Notes under the pieces: generated by a model
Database searches by the model: none
Told to the model about the DNA's origin: nothing
Seen by the model: only the letters and a program-made list of their open reading frames with translations
In this document: piece after piece, positions 34,174 to 43,740 of the stretch
How positions within the stretch are numbered: position 1 is the first letter of the stretch
Layout of the letters: each line of letters starts with the position of its first letter
Position numbers and translations under genes: made by a program
NCBI RefSeq assembly: GCF_002090175.1
Contig: NZ_BBRN01000005.1
Span: 124,001 to 188,000 of the forward strand
DNA length: 64,000 nucleotides
Direction: 5' to 3'
Source: Demequina sp. NBRC 110057
GTDB taxonomy: Bacteria; Actinomycetota; Actinomycetes; Actinomycetales; Demequinaceae

Positions 34174-34815
34174 ATGACAGTGCCGCTCCTGCTCGCCTCC
34201 CAGTCCCCCGCCCGCCTCGCGACCCTGCGCTCCGCGGGAATCGTGCCCGAGGTCCTCGTCAGCGGCGTCGACGAGGACGCGGTGCTCGCGGGCCTGCGCG
34301 CCCTCCACACGGAGCAGGGGTGGGGCGAGCCGGATCCGGCCGATGCCGTGCTCGCCTTGGCGCGCGCCAAGGCCGAGCACATCGCGGCCGAGTACGACAC
34401 CGACGCGATCATCCTGGGCTGCGACTCGATGCTCGAGATCGACGGCGCCATCCACGGCAAGCCAAGGGACGCCGAGACCGCCCGCGAGCGCTGGCGCGCC
34501 ATGCGCGGCCGCACCGGCGTGCTCCACACCGGACACTGGCTGGTCGACGACCGCGAGGACGGCAGCCGCGGCTCGCTCGGCGCCTCGAGCGCGACGACCG
34601 TCCGCTTCGCGGACCTCACCGACGACGAGATCGACGCCTACGTCGCCACCGGCGAGCCGCTGAACGTCGCCGGCGGCTTCACGGTAGACGGCCTTGGCGG
34701 CCCCTACGTCGAGGGCATCGACGGCGACTTCCACGGAGTGGTGGGCGTCAGCCTCCCCCTCCTGCGCCACCTCCTGGCCGAGATCGGCGTCCCCATCCAC
34801 GCCCTGCGCGCCTAA
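34174..34815 (+). CDS. maf: Maf-like nucleoside triphosphate pyrophosphatase
   Basis: 213-residue Maf/Ham1-fold house-cleaning pyrophosphatase hydrolysing non-canonical dNTP/NTP. Signature LLLASQSPARLATLRSAGI at the N-terminus, then IILGCDSMLEIDG and GKPRDAETARERWRAMRG, and PLNVAGGFTVDGLGGPYVEG near the C-terminus. In mycobacteria maf lies next to accE upstream of accA3; here 22 kb of other genes intervene on the accE side. Confidence 0.92.
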   Translation: MTVPLLLASQSPARLATLRSAGIVPEVLVSGVDEDAVLAGLRALHTEQGWGEPDPADAVLALARAKAEHIAAEYDTDAIILGCDSMLEIDGAIHGKPRDAETARERWRAMRGRTGVLHTGHWLVDDREDGSRGSLGASSATTVRFADLTDDEIDAYVATGEPLNVAGGFTVDGLGGPYVEGIDGDFHGVVGVSLPLLRHLLAEIGVPIHALRA

Positions 34816-35040
34816 CCGCGGCTCCCCCGGCGGCGGCCCGTCGGGCCCTCGCAGGGCTGGCCATGGCATCGGCCGATTGTGGGAAGACCACAACCTACGC
34901 CCACGTAACCCAAGCAATCGCCAAGTTCGTTGTCGGATCCCTACAAAGGCCGCCCGGCGGCGTGTCCCCGCGGTCCAAACTTGACCGGCGCCCCCGCCGG
35001 GGACCGAGGCGCCGCCCTGACCGCGCGCTACCGTGGCGGC

Positions 35041-36819
35041 GTGTCCCGTTTCTCCTCCGTCCTGATCGCCAACCGTGGCGAGATCGCCGTCCGAGTCATC
35101 CGCGCGTGCGCCGATGCCGGCCTGACGTCGATCGCCGTCTACGCCGAGCCCGACCGCGACGCCCCGCACGTGCGGCTCGCCGACGAGGCCTACGCGCTGG
35201 GCGGCTCAACCGCGGCGGAGACCTACCTCGACATCGCGAAGATCATCGACGTCGCCCAGCGCTCGGGCGCCGAGGCGATCCACCCCGGCTACGGCTTCCT
35301 GTCGGAGAACGCGACGTTCGCGCAGGCGGTCATCGACGCCGGGCTGACCTGGATTGGCCCGCCGCCGGCGGCCATCGAGGGCCTGGGCGACAAGGTCAGC
35401 GCGCGCCACATCGCGCAGCGCGCCGGCGCCCCCCTCGTCCCGGGCACCAAGGACCCTGTCGCCAACGCCGACGAGGTCCTCGCGTTCGCCGACGAGCACG
35501 GCCTTCCGGTCGCAATCAAGGCGGCGTTCGGCGGCGGCGGCCGCGGCCTCAAGGTCGCCCGCACCCGCGAGGAGATCCCCGAGCTGTTCGACTCGGCGAC
35601 CCGCGAGGCAGTCGCCGCGTTTGGCCGCGGCGAGTGTTTCGTGGAGCGCTTCCTCGACAAGCCCCGCCACGTCGAGACCCAGTGCCTCGCCGACAGCCAC
35701 GGCAACGTCGTCGTCGTCTCGACCCGCGACTGCTCCCTGCAGCGCCGCCACCAGAAGCTCGTCGAGGAGGCCCCCGCGCCGTTCCTCACGGATGAGCAGA
35801 ACGCGCGTCTCGTCGAGTCGTCCAAGGCGATCCTCACGGAGGCCGGTTACGAGGGCGCTGGCACCTGTGAATTCCTCGTGGGCGTCGACGGCACCATCTC
35901 CTTCCTCGAGGTCAACACGCGCCTGCAGGTGGAGCACCCCGTGACCGAGGAGGTCACCGGCGTCGACCTGGTGCGCGAGCAGTTCCGCATCGCCGCAGGC
36001 GAGCCCATCTCCGTCCTGGAGCCCGTCACGCGCGGCCACTCCATCGAGTTCCGCATCAACGGCGAGGACCCGGGCCGCAACTTCATGCCGGCCCCGGGCA
36101 CCCTGTCCACGCTGGTGTTCCCCTCGGGCCCTGGCGTCCGCATCGACGCCGGCGTGCGCCAGGGCGACACCGTCTCGGGCAACTTCGACTCGATGATCGC
36201 GAAGGTCATCATCACCGGCGCCACGCGCGACGAGGCCCTTCAGCGTGCCCGTCGCGCCCTCGCGGAGATGGTCGTCGAGGGGATGCCCACGGTCGTGCCC
36301 TTCCACCGCGCCGTCCTCGACGCCCCCCAGTTCACGGCCGCCGACGGCGCCTTCGGCGTCTACACGACCTGGATCGAGTCCGAGTTCGCCGACACCGTCG
36401 CGACGCTCGGCTCGAGCGGTGGCTCCGGCGAGGACATGGCCGATGCCGCCGCCACCGAGCGCGTCGTCGTCGAGGTGGGTGGCAAGCGCCTCGAGGTGGT
36501 CCTGCCCGCCTCCCTAGCCCGCGCCGGGCGCGCAAACGCCCGCAGCGCGGGTGCGGCTCGCCGCACTCCTCGCCGCGCGAACGGCGGCTCAACCCGCGTC
36601 GCGACCGGAGACGCCCTCACCTCGCCCATGCAGGGCACCATCGTGAAGGTGGCCGTCGAGGACGGTGCGGCCGTCGAGGCGGGCGACCTCATCGTGGTCA
36701 TGGAGGCCATGAAGATGGAGCAGCCGCTCGTGGCACACAAGGCTGGCACCGTGTCCGGCCTGTCCCACGCGGTGGGCGCCTCGGTGTCCTCGGGCACCGT
36801 GATCTGCGAGATCGCCTAA
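35041..36819 (+). CDS. accA3: Acyl-CoA carboxylase alpha chain (biotin carboxylase + BCCP)
   Basis: 592-residue fusion. The biotin carboxylase part has [20 protein letters not shown], the ATP-grasp loop [29 protein letters not shown] and [17 protein letters not shown]. The C-terminal biotinyl domain carries [10 protein letters not shown] with biotin on K558. Between them is an unusual basic Ala/Arg linker (about residues 495-520). GTG 35041 chosen; the in-frame upstream region is low-complexity. Works with PccB and AccE; biotinylated by BirA. Confidence 0.94.
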   Translation: MSRFSSVLIANRGEIAVRVIRACADAGLTSIAVYAEPDRDAPHVRLADEAYALGGSTAAETYLDIAKIIDVAQRSGAEAIHPGYGFLSENATFAQAVIDAGLTWIGPPPAAIEGLGDKVSARHIAQRAGAPLVPGTKDPVANADEVLAFADEHGLPVAIKAAFGGGGRGLKVARTREEIPELFDSATREAVAAFGRGECFVERFLDKPRHVETQCLADSHGNVVVVSTRDCSLQRRHQKLVEEAPAPFLTDEQNARLVESSKAILTEAGYEGAGTCEFLVGVDGTISFLEVNTRLQVEHPVTEEVTGVDLVREQFRIAAGEPISVLEPVTRGHSIEFRINGEDPGRNFMPAPGTLSTLVFPSGPGVRIDAGVRQGDTVSGNFDSMIAKVIITGATRDEALQRARRALAEMVVEGMPTVVPFHRAVLDAPQFTAADGAFGVYTTWIESEFADTVATLGSSGGSGEDMADAAATERVVVEVGGKRLEVVLPASLARAGRANARSAGAARRTPRRANGGSTRVATGDALTSPMQGTIVKVAVEDGAAVEAGDLIVVMEAMKMEQPLVAHKAGTVSGLSHAVGASVSSGTVICEIA

Positions 36820-36870
36820 CCCGTTCGTCCCTTTCGCCCCCCGCGTGGCCCGCGGGGTAGCGTGAACGCC

Positions 36871-38826
36871 ATGGATTCCGCACAGCGTCGCGCCCTCGGA
36901 CTCGTCGCCATGGCCGCATGGCTCCTCATCGACTCCCTGCGCACGGCTGGCCCGCTGTTGCTCGACCTGTCCGAGACGGGCACCGCGACGGCGGTGTTCG
37001 CCGCGGTCGCCACCGCGCTCGGTGCGGGCCTCATCGCGTGGATCGCGTCGGAGACCGCGCGCCACTTCAGCCACGGAGGAACCGTCGCGTTCCTCCTCGC
37101 GGTGGTGGCGCTGTTCCGCCTGGCTCTTCCCGTGTTGTCCGGGATGTGGCTGATCGGCGTGGGCCTGTACCTGCTGGCGCTCGCCCTCGCCACCGTGGTG
37201 ATGACGGCCCGGGTGGCGCTCGGCAACGGCGGCGGCCCCGCCCTGCTCGCGGGCACCTCGCTGGGCGCCGGAGCCGCGCTTGCCGAGCAGGCGCTGCTGC
37301 GCACGTACGACGCCCCCTGGCGCCAGGACGAGTGGGGCTGGAACGCGCTCGCCGTGGTCGCCATCCTCGCCGTCGTCAACGGCATCCGCTGCCGCGACCT
37401 CGAGCCGGCCCCGTCCTCTCGCGGCTGGTGGGCCTACGGCCTGTACTGGGCGGCGCTGCTGTTCGGCTTCGCCAACCTCGCCTGGATCGACGTGCAGGCC
37501 GATGTGCGTATGTCGGGAGGCCTGATCCTCGGCATGCTCGGCGCCGTATTGGGAGCCCACCTCGCCTCGCAGGCGCACGCGCTGACCCTTCCGCTGCGTA
37601 TGGGCATCCTCGGCCTCGGCGCAGTCGCCGCCGCGCTCGCCTTCCTCGGCTCGGGCACCACGGCCGCCGTCGCGCTGCCCGTCGCTGCCGCCGCTGCGGC
37701 GCTGGGGGCGGCGCTGGCCATCCGCCCGGGGGAGGTCTCCCCCGCCGCACGCCTGGGCGCCACCTTCACGTTCATCGCCGCCGTGCTCGTCCCCCTCGCG
37801 CTGGCCTCCATCGATAGGTTTGCTCAGGTGCCGCTGGCGGCCGAGGCGGTCATGGCCGTCGCCGTGATCGCGGTCATCGTGGGCGGCGGGGTGCGCGGGT
37901 GGGCGATCCCCACGGGAGCCGCGCTCGGCGGCGTTTGGCTGCGCGTCGGAGTGTTCACGCTGCTCGGCGCCGGGCTCGCCGGCTGGACGTGGCAGACGTA
38001 CGAGCAGCCGCGCGCCACCACCACCGACTTTCTTGCCACGCCGGTCGCGATGACGTGGAACGTGCACCAGGGCATCACGCCGAGCGATCAGGGCGGGCCC
38101 GCGCTGCGGCTCGACCGCGTCACCGCGGCGCTCGACGGCGTCGACGTCGCCATGCTGCAGGAGGTGGACCGCGGCGGCCTGCTGGGCGGCGGCACCGACA
38201 TGGTGGAGTACCTCGCCGGCGAGACCGGCATGGAGATCTCCTACGCCCCCGCCGCGGGACGCCAGGTGGGCAACGCCATCCTCACCTCGCGCCCCCACAC
38301 GGCCGTCCACACCATCGATCTTCCCGAGGCTCCCGACGGGCCGGCCCGCTCCGCCCTGGCCGTCACGTTCATGGGGGCCGAGTTCGCCTCCGCCCAGCTC
38401 TCCGGGGATCAGGAGGAGGCCGCCACGGCCCAGGCGCAGGCGCTCGCCGATGCCGTCGAGGGCTCGGAGAAGGTCGTCGTGGGAGCCGACCTGGGCGAGG
38501 TGTTCGGCACGGGAGAGCCCGATGCCCCCGCCCTCGCCGCGCTCACCTCGCTCGGCTACGACTCCCTCGCCCACGGCTCCGCCACTGTCGACGGGGAGCA
38601 GGCCGCGGGGGTCGGCGTGATGATCGGGCGCGCGGTCACCCTCGACGAGGTGTCGGTGGTCGCGACCGTCGGCTCGGACCACGCGCCGCTCGTGGCGCGT
38701 GTCACCACGGGCGCCACGGCACCCGGCGACGCCGGCGAGGACGAGGGGGACCCGCAGCCGTCCGCCTCGGCGAGCCCAAGCGCATCGGCCTCACCCTCGC
38801 CCAGCGTGAGCGTCAGCGGCGACTGA
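36871..38826 (+). CDS. Membrane protein with endonuclease/exonuclease/phosphatase domain
   Basis: About 651 residues. The first ~400 form a chain of hydrophobic helices (LVAMAAWLLIDSLRTAGPLL onward), and the C-terminal ~230 are an EEP-fold domain: VAMTWNVHQGI, DVAMLQEVDRG, GNAILTSRP and SVVATVGSDHAPLVARV. This is the PGAP2IP/EEP arrangement of many actinobacteria; catalytic Asn, Glu and His-like positions are retained. The tail is a Ser/Pro/Ala repeat (PSASASPSASASPSPS). GTG 36862 is an alternative start. Substrate unknown. Confidence 0.75.
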   Translation: MDSAQRRALGLVAMAAWLLIDSLRTAGPLLLDLSETGTATAVFAAVATALGAGLIAWIASETARHFSHGGTVAFLLAVVALFRLALPVLSGMWLIGVGLYLLALALATVVMTARVALGNGGGPALLAGTSLGAGAALAEQALLRTYDAPWRQDEWGWNALAVVAILAVVNGIRCRDLEPAPSSRGWWAYGLYWAALLFGFANLAWIDVQADVRMSGGLILGMLGAVLGAHLASQAHALTLPLRMGILGLGAVAAALAFLGSGTTAAVALPVAAAAAALGAALAIRPGEVSPAARLGATFTFIAAVLVPLALASIDRFAQVPLAAEAVMAVAVIAVIVGGGVRGWAIPTGAALGGVWLRVGVFTLLGAGLAGWTWQTYEQPRATTTDFLATPVAMTWNVHQGITPSDQGGPALRLDRVTAALDGVDVAMLQEVDRGGLLGGGTDMVEYLAGETGMEISYAPAAGRQVGNAILTSRPHTAVHTIDLPEAPDGPARSALAVTFMGAEFASAQLSGDQEEAATAQAQALADAVEGSEKVVVGADLGEVFGTGEPDAPALAALTSLGYDSLAHGSATVDGEQAAGVGVMIGRAVTLDEVSVVATVGSDHAPLVARVTTGATAPGDAGEDEGDPQPSASASPSASASPSPSVSVSGD

Positions 38827-38828
38827 CC

Positions 38829-40229
38829 TCAGATCTTCTTGGCGACGTCTCCCATGTGGTGGAGGCGGCGCGCCACCTCCGACACGGTGCCCGACAGCGA
38901 CGGGTAGACAGTGAACGCCGAGGCGATCTGGTCCACCGTGAGGTGGTGGGCGAGCGCCAGCGTCAGGGGGAAGATGTGCTCGCCGGCGCGCGAGCCGACG
39001 ATGACGGCGCCGAGCACCTGGCCGGTCACCGTGTGGCCGAAGATCTTCACGAAGCCCTGGTCGATGCCGAGCATCTTGGCGCGCGGGTTGCGCGCGAGGT
39101 CGAGCTTCGAGACCTCGTAGAAGATGCCGCGCTCCTTCAACTCCGCCTCGCTCGCGCCCACGGAGGCGATCTCGGGGGCCGTGAACACGTTGGACGCCAC
39201 CTGGCGCAGGTCGATGGGGGTGACGGCATCGCCGAGCGCGTGCGCCATCGCGATGCGGCCCTGGGTCGCCGCGACGGATGCGAGCGGGAACACTCCCGTG
39301 CAGTCGCCGGCCGCGTACACACCGCGCGCCGACGTGCGCGAGACCTTGTCGACCATCACGTAGCCGCGCTCGTCGAGCGTGACGCCGGCCTCCTCGAGGC
39401 CCACGCCTGCGGTGTTGGGGACCGAGCCGACCGCCATGAGGCAGTGGCTTCCCTCGATGACGCGACCGTCGGACAGCGTGACACGCACGCCGTCGCCGGT
39501 GTTGACGGCCGCCTGGGCGCGCCCGCCGACCACGTCCATGCCGCGCTCGTGGAAGATCTCGGTGATGAGGTCGGAGGCCTCGGGGTCCTGGGTCGACAGC
39601 ACCCGCTCGCCCGAGGCGATGAGGGTCACGTGGGAGCCCAGCAGGTTGTAGGCGCCGGCGAACTCCGCGCCGGTCACTCCCGAGCCGACAACGATGAGGT
39701 GCTCCGGGAGCTCCTTCAGGTCGTACAGCTGCGTCCAGGTGAGGATGCGCTCGCCGTCGGGCTGCGCGTCGGGGAGGATGCGCGGGCGGGCACCGAGCGC
39801 GAGCAGGATCGCATCGGCCTCGAACGCGTCGTCGTCGGTCTCGACGCGGGTGGGGCTGACCAGGCGGCCCTCTCCCTGAACCACGCGGATGTCGTTCTTG
39901 GCCATGCGCGTCGCGATGTCGTAGGACTGCTTGAGGACCAGCTTGCGCACGCGGTCGTTAACGGCCTTGAGGTCGACGCTGTGCTCGGAGCGCTCCGAGG
40001 TGTCGGAGCCGTCGCGGTCGCGGATGCCCAGCTGGGGTGCGCGGTCGGCGATGGTGCGCCACTCGGCGGTGGCGATCACGGTCTTGGAGGGGACCACGTC
40101 GGTCAGGACGGCGTTGCCACCCAGGCCTTGACGCTCGATGAGGGTGACCTCCGCACCCTGCTTCACGGCGACGAGGGCGGCCTCATACCCGCCCGGGCCG
40201 CCACCGACGATGACGATGCGTGGGGACAT
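38829..40229 (-). CDS. lpdA: NAD(P)H-quinone dehydrogenase, LpdA-like flavoprotein
   Basis: 466-residue flavoprotein disulfide reductase homolog. FAD site IVIVGGGPGGYEAALVAVKQ; NAD site LIVVGSGVTGAEFAGAY; second FAD motif GVYAAGDCTG. The active-site disulfide of lipoamide dehydrogenase is absent: GLGGNAVLTDVVPSKT replaces the CxxxxC segment. M. tuberculosis Rv3303c (LpdA) has the same loss and reduces quinones. The neighbouring pnp and pmmB genes match mycobacterial gene order. Divergent from pnp. Confidence 0.87.
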   Translation of the reverse strand: MSPRIVIVGGGPGGYEAALVAVKQGAEVTLIERQGLGGNAVLTDVVPSKTVIATAEWRTIADRAPQLGIRDRDGSDTSERSEHSVDLKAVNDRVRKLVLKQSYDIATRMAKNDIRVVQGEGRLVSPTRVETDDDAFEADAILLALGARPRILPDAQPDGERILTWTQLYDLKELPEHLIVVGSGVTGAEFAGAYNLLGSHVTLIASGERVLSTQDPEASDLITEIFHERGMDVVGGRAQAAVNTGDGVRVTLSDGRVIEGSHCLMAVGSVPNTAGVGLEEAGVTLDERGYVMVDKVSRTSARGVYAAGDCTGVFPLASVAATQGRIAMAHALGDAVTPIDLRQVASNVFTAPEIASVGASEAELKERGIFYEVSKLDLARNPRAKMLGIDQGFVKIFGHTVTGQVLGAVIVGSRAGEHIFPLTLALAHHLTVDQIASAFTVYPSLSGTVSEVARRLHHMGDVAKKI

Positions 40230-40264
40230 AGGACCATTGTCCCGCATGCTGAGACCCCCGCGGC

Positions 40265-40299
40265 GCATCGGCCCTGGGAGGGTGGCCGATGCATCGGCC
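40265..40299. promoter_or_regulatory. Three overlapping GCATCGGCC/GGCCGATGC copies in the lpdA-pnp divergent region
   Basis: Copies at 40265-40273, 40284-40292 (reverse) and 40291-40299 create a 9-bp hairpin with 10-nt loop and the perfect 16-bp palindrome GGCCGATGCATCGGCC (40284-40299), 25 bp before the pnp start. Confidence 0.5.
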
Positions 40300-40323
40300 G
40301 GGTTGCCGCATTAGGCTCGGCCT

Positions 40324-41124
40324 ATGAGTGAAGCCGCGACGTTTGCCTCCGAGGCAGCCCAGTCCCTCGCCGCCGCCACCGGCGTCGACCACCACGACAT
40401 CGCCCTGATCCTGGGCTCCGGATGGGGCGGCGCCGCCGACCTCATCGGCGAGGAGATCGCGTCGGTGCCCGCCGAGGAGATCCCCGGCTTCGGCGGCCAC
40501 GTGGTCGCCGGCCACCACGCCACGCTCCGTTCGCTGCGCACCGCCGACGGCCGCAACGTGCTCGTGCTCGGCGCCCGCCAGCACTTCTACCAGACCCGCG
40601 ACGCGGGCAAGGTGGCGCACGCGGTGCGCACCGCGGCGGCGGCCGGGTGCCACACCCTGGTGGTGACCAATGGCTGTGGATCCACCCGCCCCGAGGTGGG
40701 CCCCGGCTCGGTGGTCCTGCTCGAGGATCACCTCAACCTCACGGGCGCGACGCCGCTCGAGGGCGCGACCTTCGTCGACATGACCCAGGCGTACTCGCCG
40801 CGGCTGCAGGAGATCGCGCGGTCCATCGATCCGTCGCTTCCCGTCGGCGTCTACGCCCAGTTCCAGGGCCCGCAGTACGAGACCCCCGCCGAGGTGAAGA
40901 TGGCCACCGTCCTGGGCGCCAACCTCGTGGGAATGTCGACCACTCTTGAGGTGATCGCCGCTCGCGAGGCCGGCCTTGAGGTGCTCGGCCTGTCGCTCGT
41001 GACCAACCTTGGCGCGGGCATCGGCGGCGAGACTCTCAACCACCAGGAGGTGCTCGACGCGGGCGCCGCTGCCGCACCGCGCATTTCGCGCCTGCTGGCC
41101 GACATCGTGGAGGCCATGCGATGA
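40324..41124 (+). CDS. punA: Purine-nucleoside phosphorylase
   Basis: 266-residue trimeric class I PNP converting purine nucleosides and phosphate to base and (deoxy)ribose 1-phosphate. LILGSGWGGAADLI binds phosphate with GGHVVAGHH; GARQHFYQ, VTNGCGSTRPE and YAQFQGPQYETPAEV form the purine site. Its stop overlaps the pmmB start (ATGA), coupling base release to pentose-phosphate isomerisation. Confidence 0.93.
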   Translation: MSEAATFASEAAQSLAAATGVDHHDIALILGSGWGGAADLIGEEIASVPAEEIPGFGGHVVAGHHATLRSLRTADGRNVLVLGARQHFYQTRDAGKVAHAVRTAAAAGCHTLVVTNGCGSTRPEVGPGSVVLLEDHLNLTGATPLEGATFVDMTQAYSPRLQEIARSIDPSLPVGVYAQFQGPQYETPAEVKMATVLGANLVGMSTTLEVIAAREAGLEVLGLSLVTNLGAGIGGETLNHQEVLDAGAAAAPRISRLLADIVEAMR

Positions 41125-42833
41125 GCGCCCTCGAGGGAACGCTGGCCGCAGCGCGCGCGTGGGCGGAGGACGACCCCGACCAGCGCACGCGCGAGGAGCT
41201 CGAGGCGCTCATCGTCGCCGCCGAGGCGGGCTACGAGGACGCGGTCGGCGAGCTCGAGGACGCCTTCCGCGGCATGCTGCAGTTCGGCACCGCCGGGCTG
41301 CGTGGCCGCCTGGGCGCCGGCCCCCACCGCATGAACCGCGCCGTCGTGATCCGCGCGGCGGCCGGGCTCGCCCGCTACCTCACCGACTCGCTCAAGGCGG
41401 CGGGAATCGAGGGCCCGGCCCGCGTGGCCATCGGCTACGACGCCCGCCACGGGTCGCACGCGTTCGCGCTCGACACCGCCGCGGTCATGACGGCCGCCGG
41501 CCACCACGCGATGGTGCTCCCGTCGGCACTCCCGACCCCCGTGCTGGCCTACGCCACGCGCGCGCTGGAGGCCGACGCAGGCGTCATGGTGACGGCGTCA
41601 CACAACCCCCCGCAGGACAACGGCTACAAGGTCTACCTGGGCGGACGCGTCGTGAGCGATGAGGGGCAGGGCGCGCAGATCGTGCCCCCGCACGACGCCG
41701 AGATCGCGGCACGCATCGCCGCCGTGGAAAACGTCGCCTCGGTGCCGCGCGCGGATGACGGCTGGGAGGACCTCGACATGACGGTCCTCGCTCGCTACGT
41801 CTCCGAGGTCGCCGGGCTCGTGGGCATGCCCCCGGCCGACGGCTCGCGCGGCGACGTGCGCATCGTCCTCACCCCGCTCCACGGCGTGGGCGGCAGCACC
41901 GTCGAGGCGACCCTCGCCACCGCGGGCTTCACCGACACCCACACCGTCGCGCAGCAGGCCGCGCCCGACCCCGAGTTCCCCACCGTGGACTTCCCCAACC
42001 CGGAGGAGCCCGGAGCGATCGACCTGTCGCTCGCCCTGGCCGAGGAGGTGGGCGCGGACGTGGTCATCGCGAACGACCCCGACGCCGACCGCTGCGCCGT
42101 GGCCACCGAGATCGACGGTCGCTGGCAGATGCTTCACGGCGACGTCGTGGGAGCGCTGCTGGGCGAGCGCGTCGCGTCGCGCGGCGGCCACCCGGACGGC
42201 GCCGTCCTCGCCAACTCGATCGTGTCCTCCCAGATGCTGGGGCGCATCGCCGAGGCCCACGGCCTCACCCACGCGTACACGCTCACGGGCTTCAAGTGGA
42301 TCGGCCGCGAGCCGGGCCTGGTGTTCGGCTACGAGGAGGCGCTCGGCTACTGCGTCGCGCCCGACCTGGTGCGGGACAAGGACGGAGTCTCGGCCGCGGC
42401 GCTCGTGGCCGAGTACGTTGCGGAGCTGAAGGCCGCGGGCCGCACCCTCGCCGACGCGATCGACGACCTCGCCAGGGACTACGGCGTGCACCTCACTCGC
42501 CAGGTGTCGGCCCGCTTCACCGACATCGCCGAGATCCCGGCGCTCATGGAGCGGCTCCTCGCCTCTCCCCCGGACGCCCTCGCGGGGTCGCCGGTGACGT
42601 CGACGGACGACATGAACGCCGGCTTCCGCGGCCTGCCGCCCACCAACGGGCTGCACCTCGCGACGGAGTCGGGAGCGCGCGTCATCATCCGCCCCTCCGG
42701 CACCGAGCCGAAGATCAAGGCCTACCTCGAGGTGGTCGAGCCAGCCTCCGCGTCGGTCCAGGACTCGCGCGAGCGGGCCGAGGACGCGATGGACGCCCTC
42801 GAGGCGGACGTGAGGTCACTGCTGGGCGTCTAG
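41121..42833 (+). CDS. pmmB: Phosphopentomutase/phosphomannomutase (PmmB-like)
   Basis: 570-residue alpha-D-phosphohexomutase. Phosphoserine loop GVMVTASHNPPQDNGYKVY, metal loop ANDPDADRCAVA, sugar-binding GFKWIGREPG and phosphate loop RPSGTEPKIKAYLE are all intact. The long form with an N-terminal extension (AAARAWAEDDPDQRTREEL) is the PmmB/PGM2 type, which in nucleoside operons acts on ribose and deoxyribose 1-phosphates. Translationally coupled to punA. Confidence 0.91.
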   Translation: MSALEGTLAAARAWAEDDPDQRTREELEALIVAAEAGYEDAVGELEDAFRGMLQFGTAGLRGRLGAGPHRMNRAVVIRAAAGLARYLTDSLKAAGIEGPARVAIGYDARHGSHAFALDTAAVMTAAGHHAMVLPSALPTPVLAYATRALEADAGVMVTASHNPPQDNGYKVYLGGRVVSDEGQGAQIVPPHDAEIAARIAAVENVASVPRADDGWEDLDMTVLARYVSEVAGLVGMPPADGSRGDVRIVLTPLHGVGGSTVEATLATAGFTDTHTVAQQAAPDPEFPTVDFPNPEEPGAIDLSLALAEEVGADVVIANDPDADRCAVATEIDGRWQMLHGDVVGALLGERVASRGGHPDGAVLANSIVSSQMLGRIAEAHGLTHAYTLTGFKWIGREPGLVFGYEEALGYCVAPDLVRDKDGVSAAALVAEYVAELKAAGRTLADAIDDLARDYGVHLTRQVSARFTDIAEIPALMERLLASPPDALAGSPVTSTDDMNAGFRGLPPTNGLHLATESGARVIIRPSGTEPKIKAYLEVVEPASASVQDSRERAEDAMDALEADVRSLLGV

Positions 42834-42837
42834 ACAT

Positions 42838-42897
42838 ACGCGAGAGCCCCCACCCCGTCGCGGTAGATACACGGCGGGAGTGGGGGCTTCTTCGCGT
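42838..42897. terminator. Bidirectional terminator between pmmB and deoC
   Basis: Outer helix ACGCGA/TCGCGT and inner AGCCCCCAC/GTGGGGGCT (plus CGTCG/CGGCG-like pairing) form a long hairpin between the convergent genes; the right arm is followed by TTCTTCG on the plus strand. Confidence 0.7.
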
Positions 42898-42918
42898 TCT
42901 GGCGGTAGATCTTCGGTG

Positions 42919-43611
42919 TCAGTACCCGCCGTCGCCGGCGTCCTCGGCCACGACGCCGTCGAGCCCGTCCAGGACCGCGCGGGTGCCGGACAGCCCCAGG
43001 CGGGAGGCGCCGGCCTCGATCATGGCGAGGGCCGCATCGGCCGTGCGAATGCCGCCGGATGCCTTGACGCCCAGGGCGTCGCCCACCGTCTTGCGCATGA
43101 GCGCGACCGCCTCGACCGAGGCGCCCCCGGCGGGGTGGAAGCCGGTGGAGGTCTTGACGAAGTCGGCCTTGGCACGCACCGCGGCCTCGCAGGCCCCGAC
43201 GATCGCCTCGTCGCTCAGCGCGGCGGACTCGATGATGACCTTGAGGACCTTGCCCTCCGGCACGGCGGCGCGCACGGCGGCGATGTCCGCCTCGACCTCC
43301 TTGAAACGGCCCTCGATGGCGGCGGCGACGTCGATCACCATGTCGACCTCGTCGGCGCCCTGGGCGATCGACAGGGCGGCCTCGGCGGCCTTCACCGACG
43401 AGTGGTGCTTGCCCGAGGGGAAGCCGCACACGGTGGCGACGGCGACGCCCTCCGGCACATCCACCGGAAGCATCGACGGCGACACGCAGATCGAGAAGAC
43501 GCCGAGGTCGGCGGCCTCCGCGGCGAGTGCCTCGACGTCGGCCGGGGTGGACTCCGGCTTGAGGAGGGTGTGGTCGACGTACTGGGCCAGCTCGGCGCGA
43601 GTGAGAGTCAT
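42919..43611 (-). CDS. deoC: Deoxyribose-phosphate aldolase
   Basis: 230-residue class I aldolase splitting 2-deoxyribose 5-phosphate into glyceraldehyde 3-phosphate and acetaldehyde. [16 protein letters not shown] at the N-terminus, [12 protein letters not shown] with the second-site lysine, Schiff-base lysine in [13 protein letters not shown] and [13 protein letters not shown] near the end. Completes the DeoA/PmmB deoxynucleoside route. Divergent from the gdx gene. Confidence 0.94.
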   Translation of the reverse strand: MTLTRAELAQYVDHTLLKPESTPADVEALAAEAADLGVFSICVSPSMLPVDVPEGVAVATVCGFPSGKHHSSVKAAEAALSIAQGADEVDMVIDVAAAIEGRFKEVEADIAAVRAAVPEGKVLKVIIESAALSDEAIVGACEAAVRAKADFVKTSTGFHPAGGASVEAVALMRKTVGDALGVKASGGIRTADAALAMIEAGASRLGLSGTRAVLDGLDGVVAEDAGDGGY

Positions 43612-43685
43612 GTCACCAGACTACGTGCGGAAGTTGCCACCGCGCGCGGGGTTTGAGACCCTAGTGGCAGAGCCTCAGCCGGCTC

Positions 43686-43724
43686 CCGGACGAAGTGACG
43701 TACCCGGCATTGCGACAAGACGTC
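43686..43724 (+). promoter_or_regulatory. Guanidine-III (ykkC-III) riboswitch
   Basis: CCGGACGAAGTGACGTACCC followed by GG and, after a 9-nt spacer, GACAAGACGTC. Helix 1 pairs CCGG 43686-43689 with CCGG 43704-43707; the pseudoknot pairs GACGT 43697-43701 with ACGTC 43720-43724. Conserved ACGA, GUACCCGG and ACAAGACG segments match the Thermobifida fusca guanidine-III aptamer as I recall it. The pseudoknot strand ends 5 nt before GGAG, so guanidinium binding would control translation of gdx. Confidence 0.85.
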
Positions 43725-43740
43725 TCACTGGAGAGACATC

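Noticed and set aside
38829-40229. Annotation as dihydrolipoamide dehydrogenase
   Set aside because: The redox-active CxxxxC pair is missing; the LpdA-type quinone reductase is the better match.
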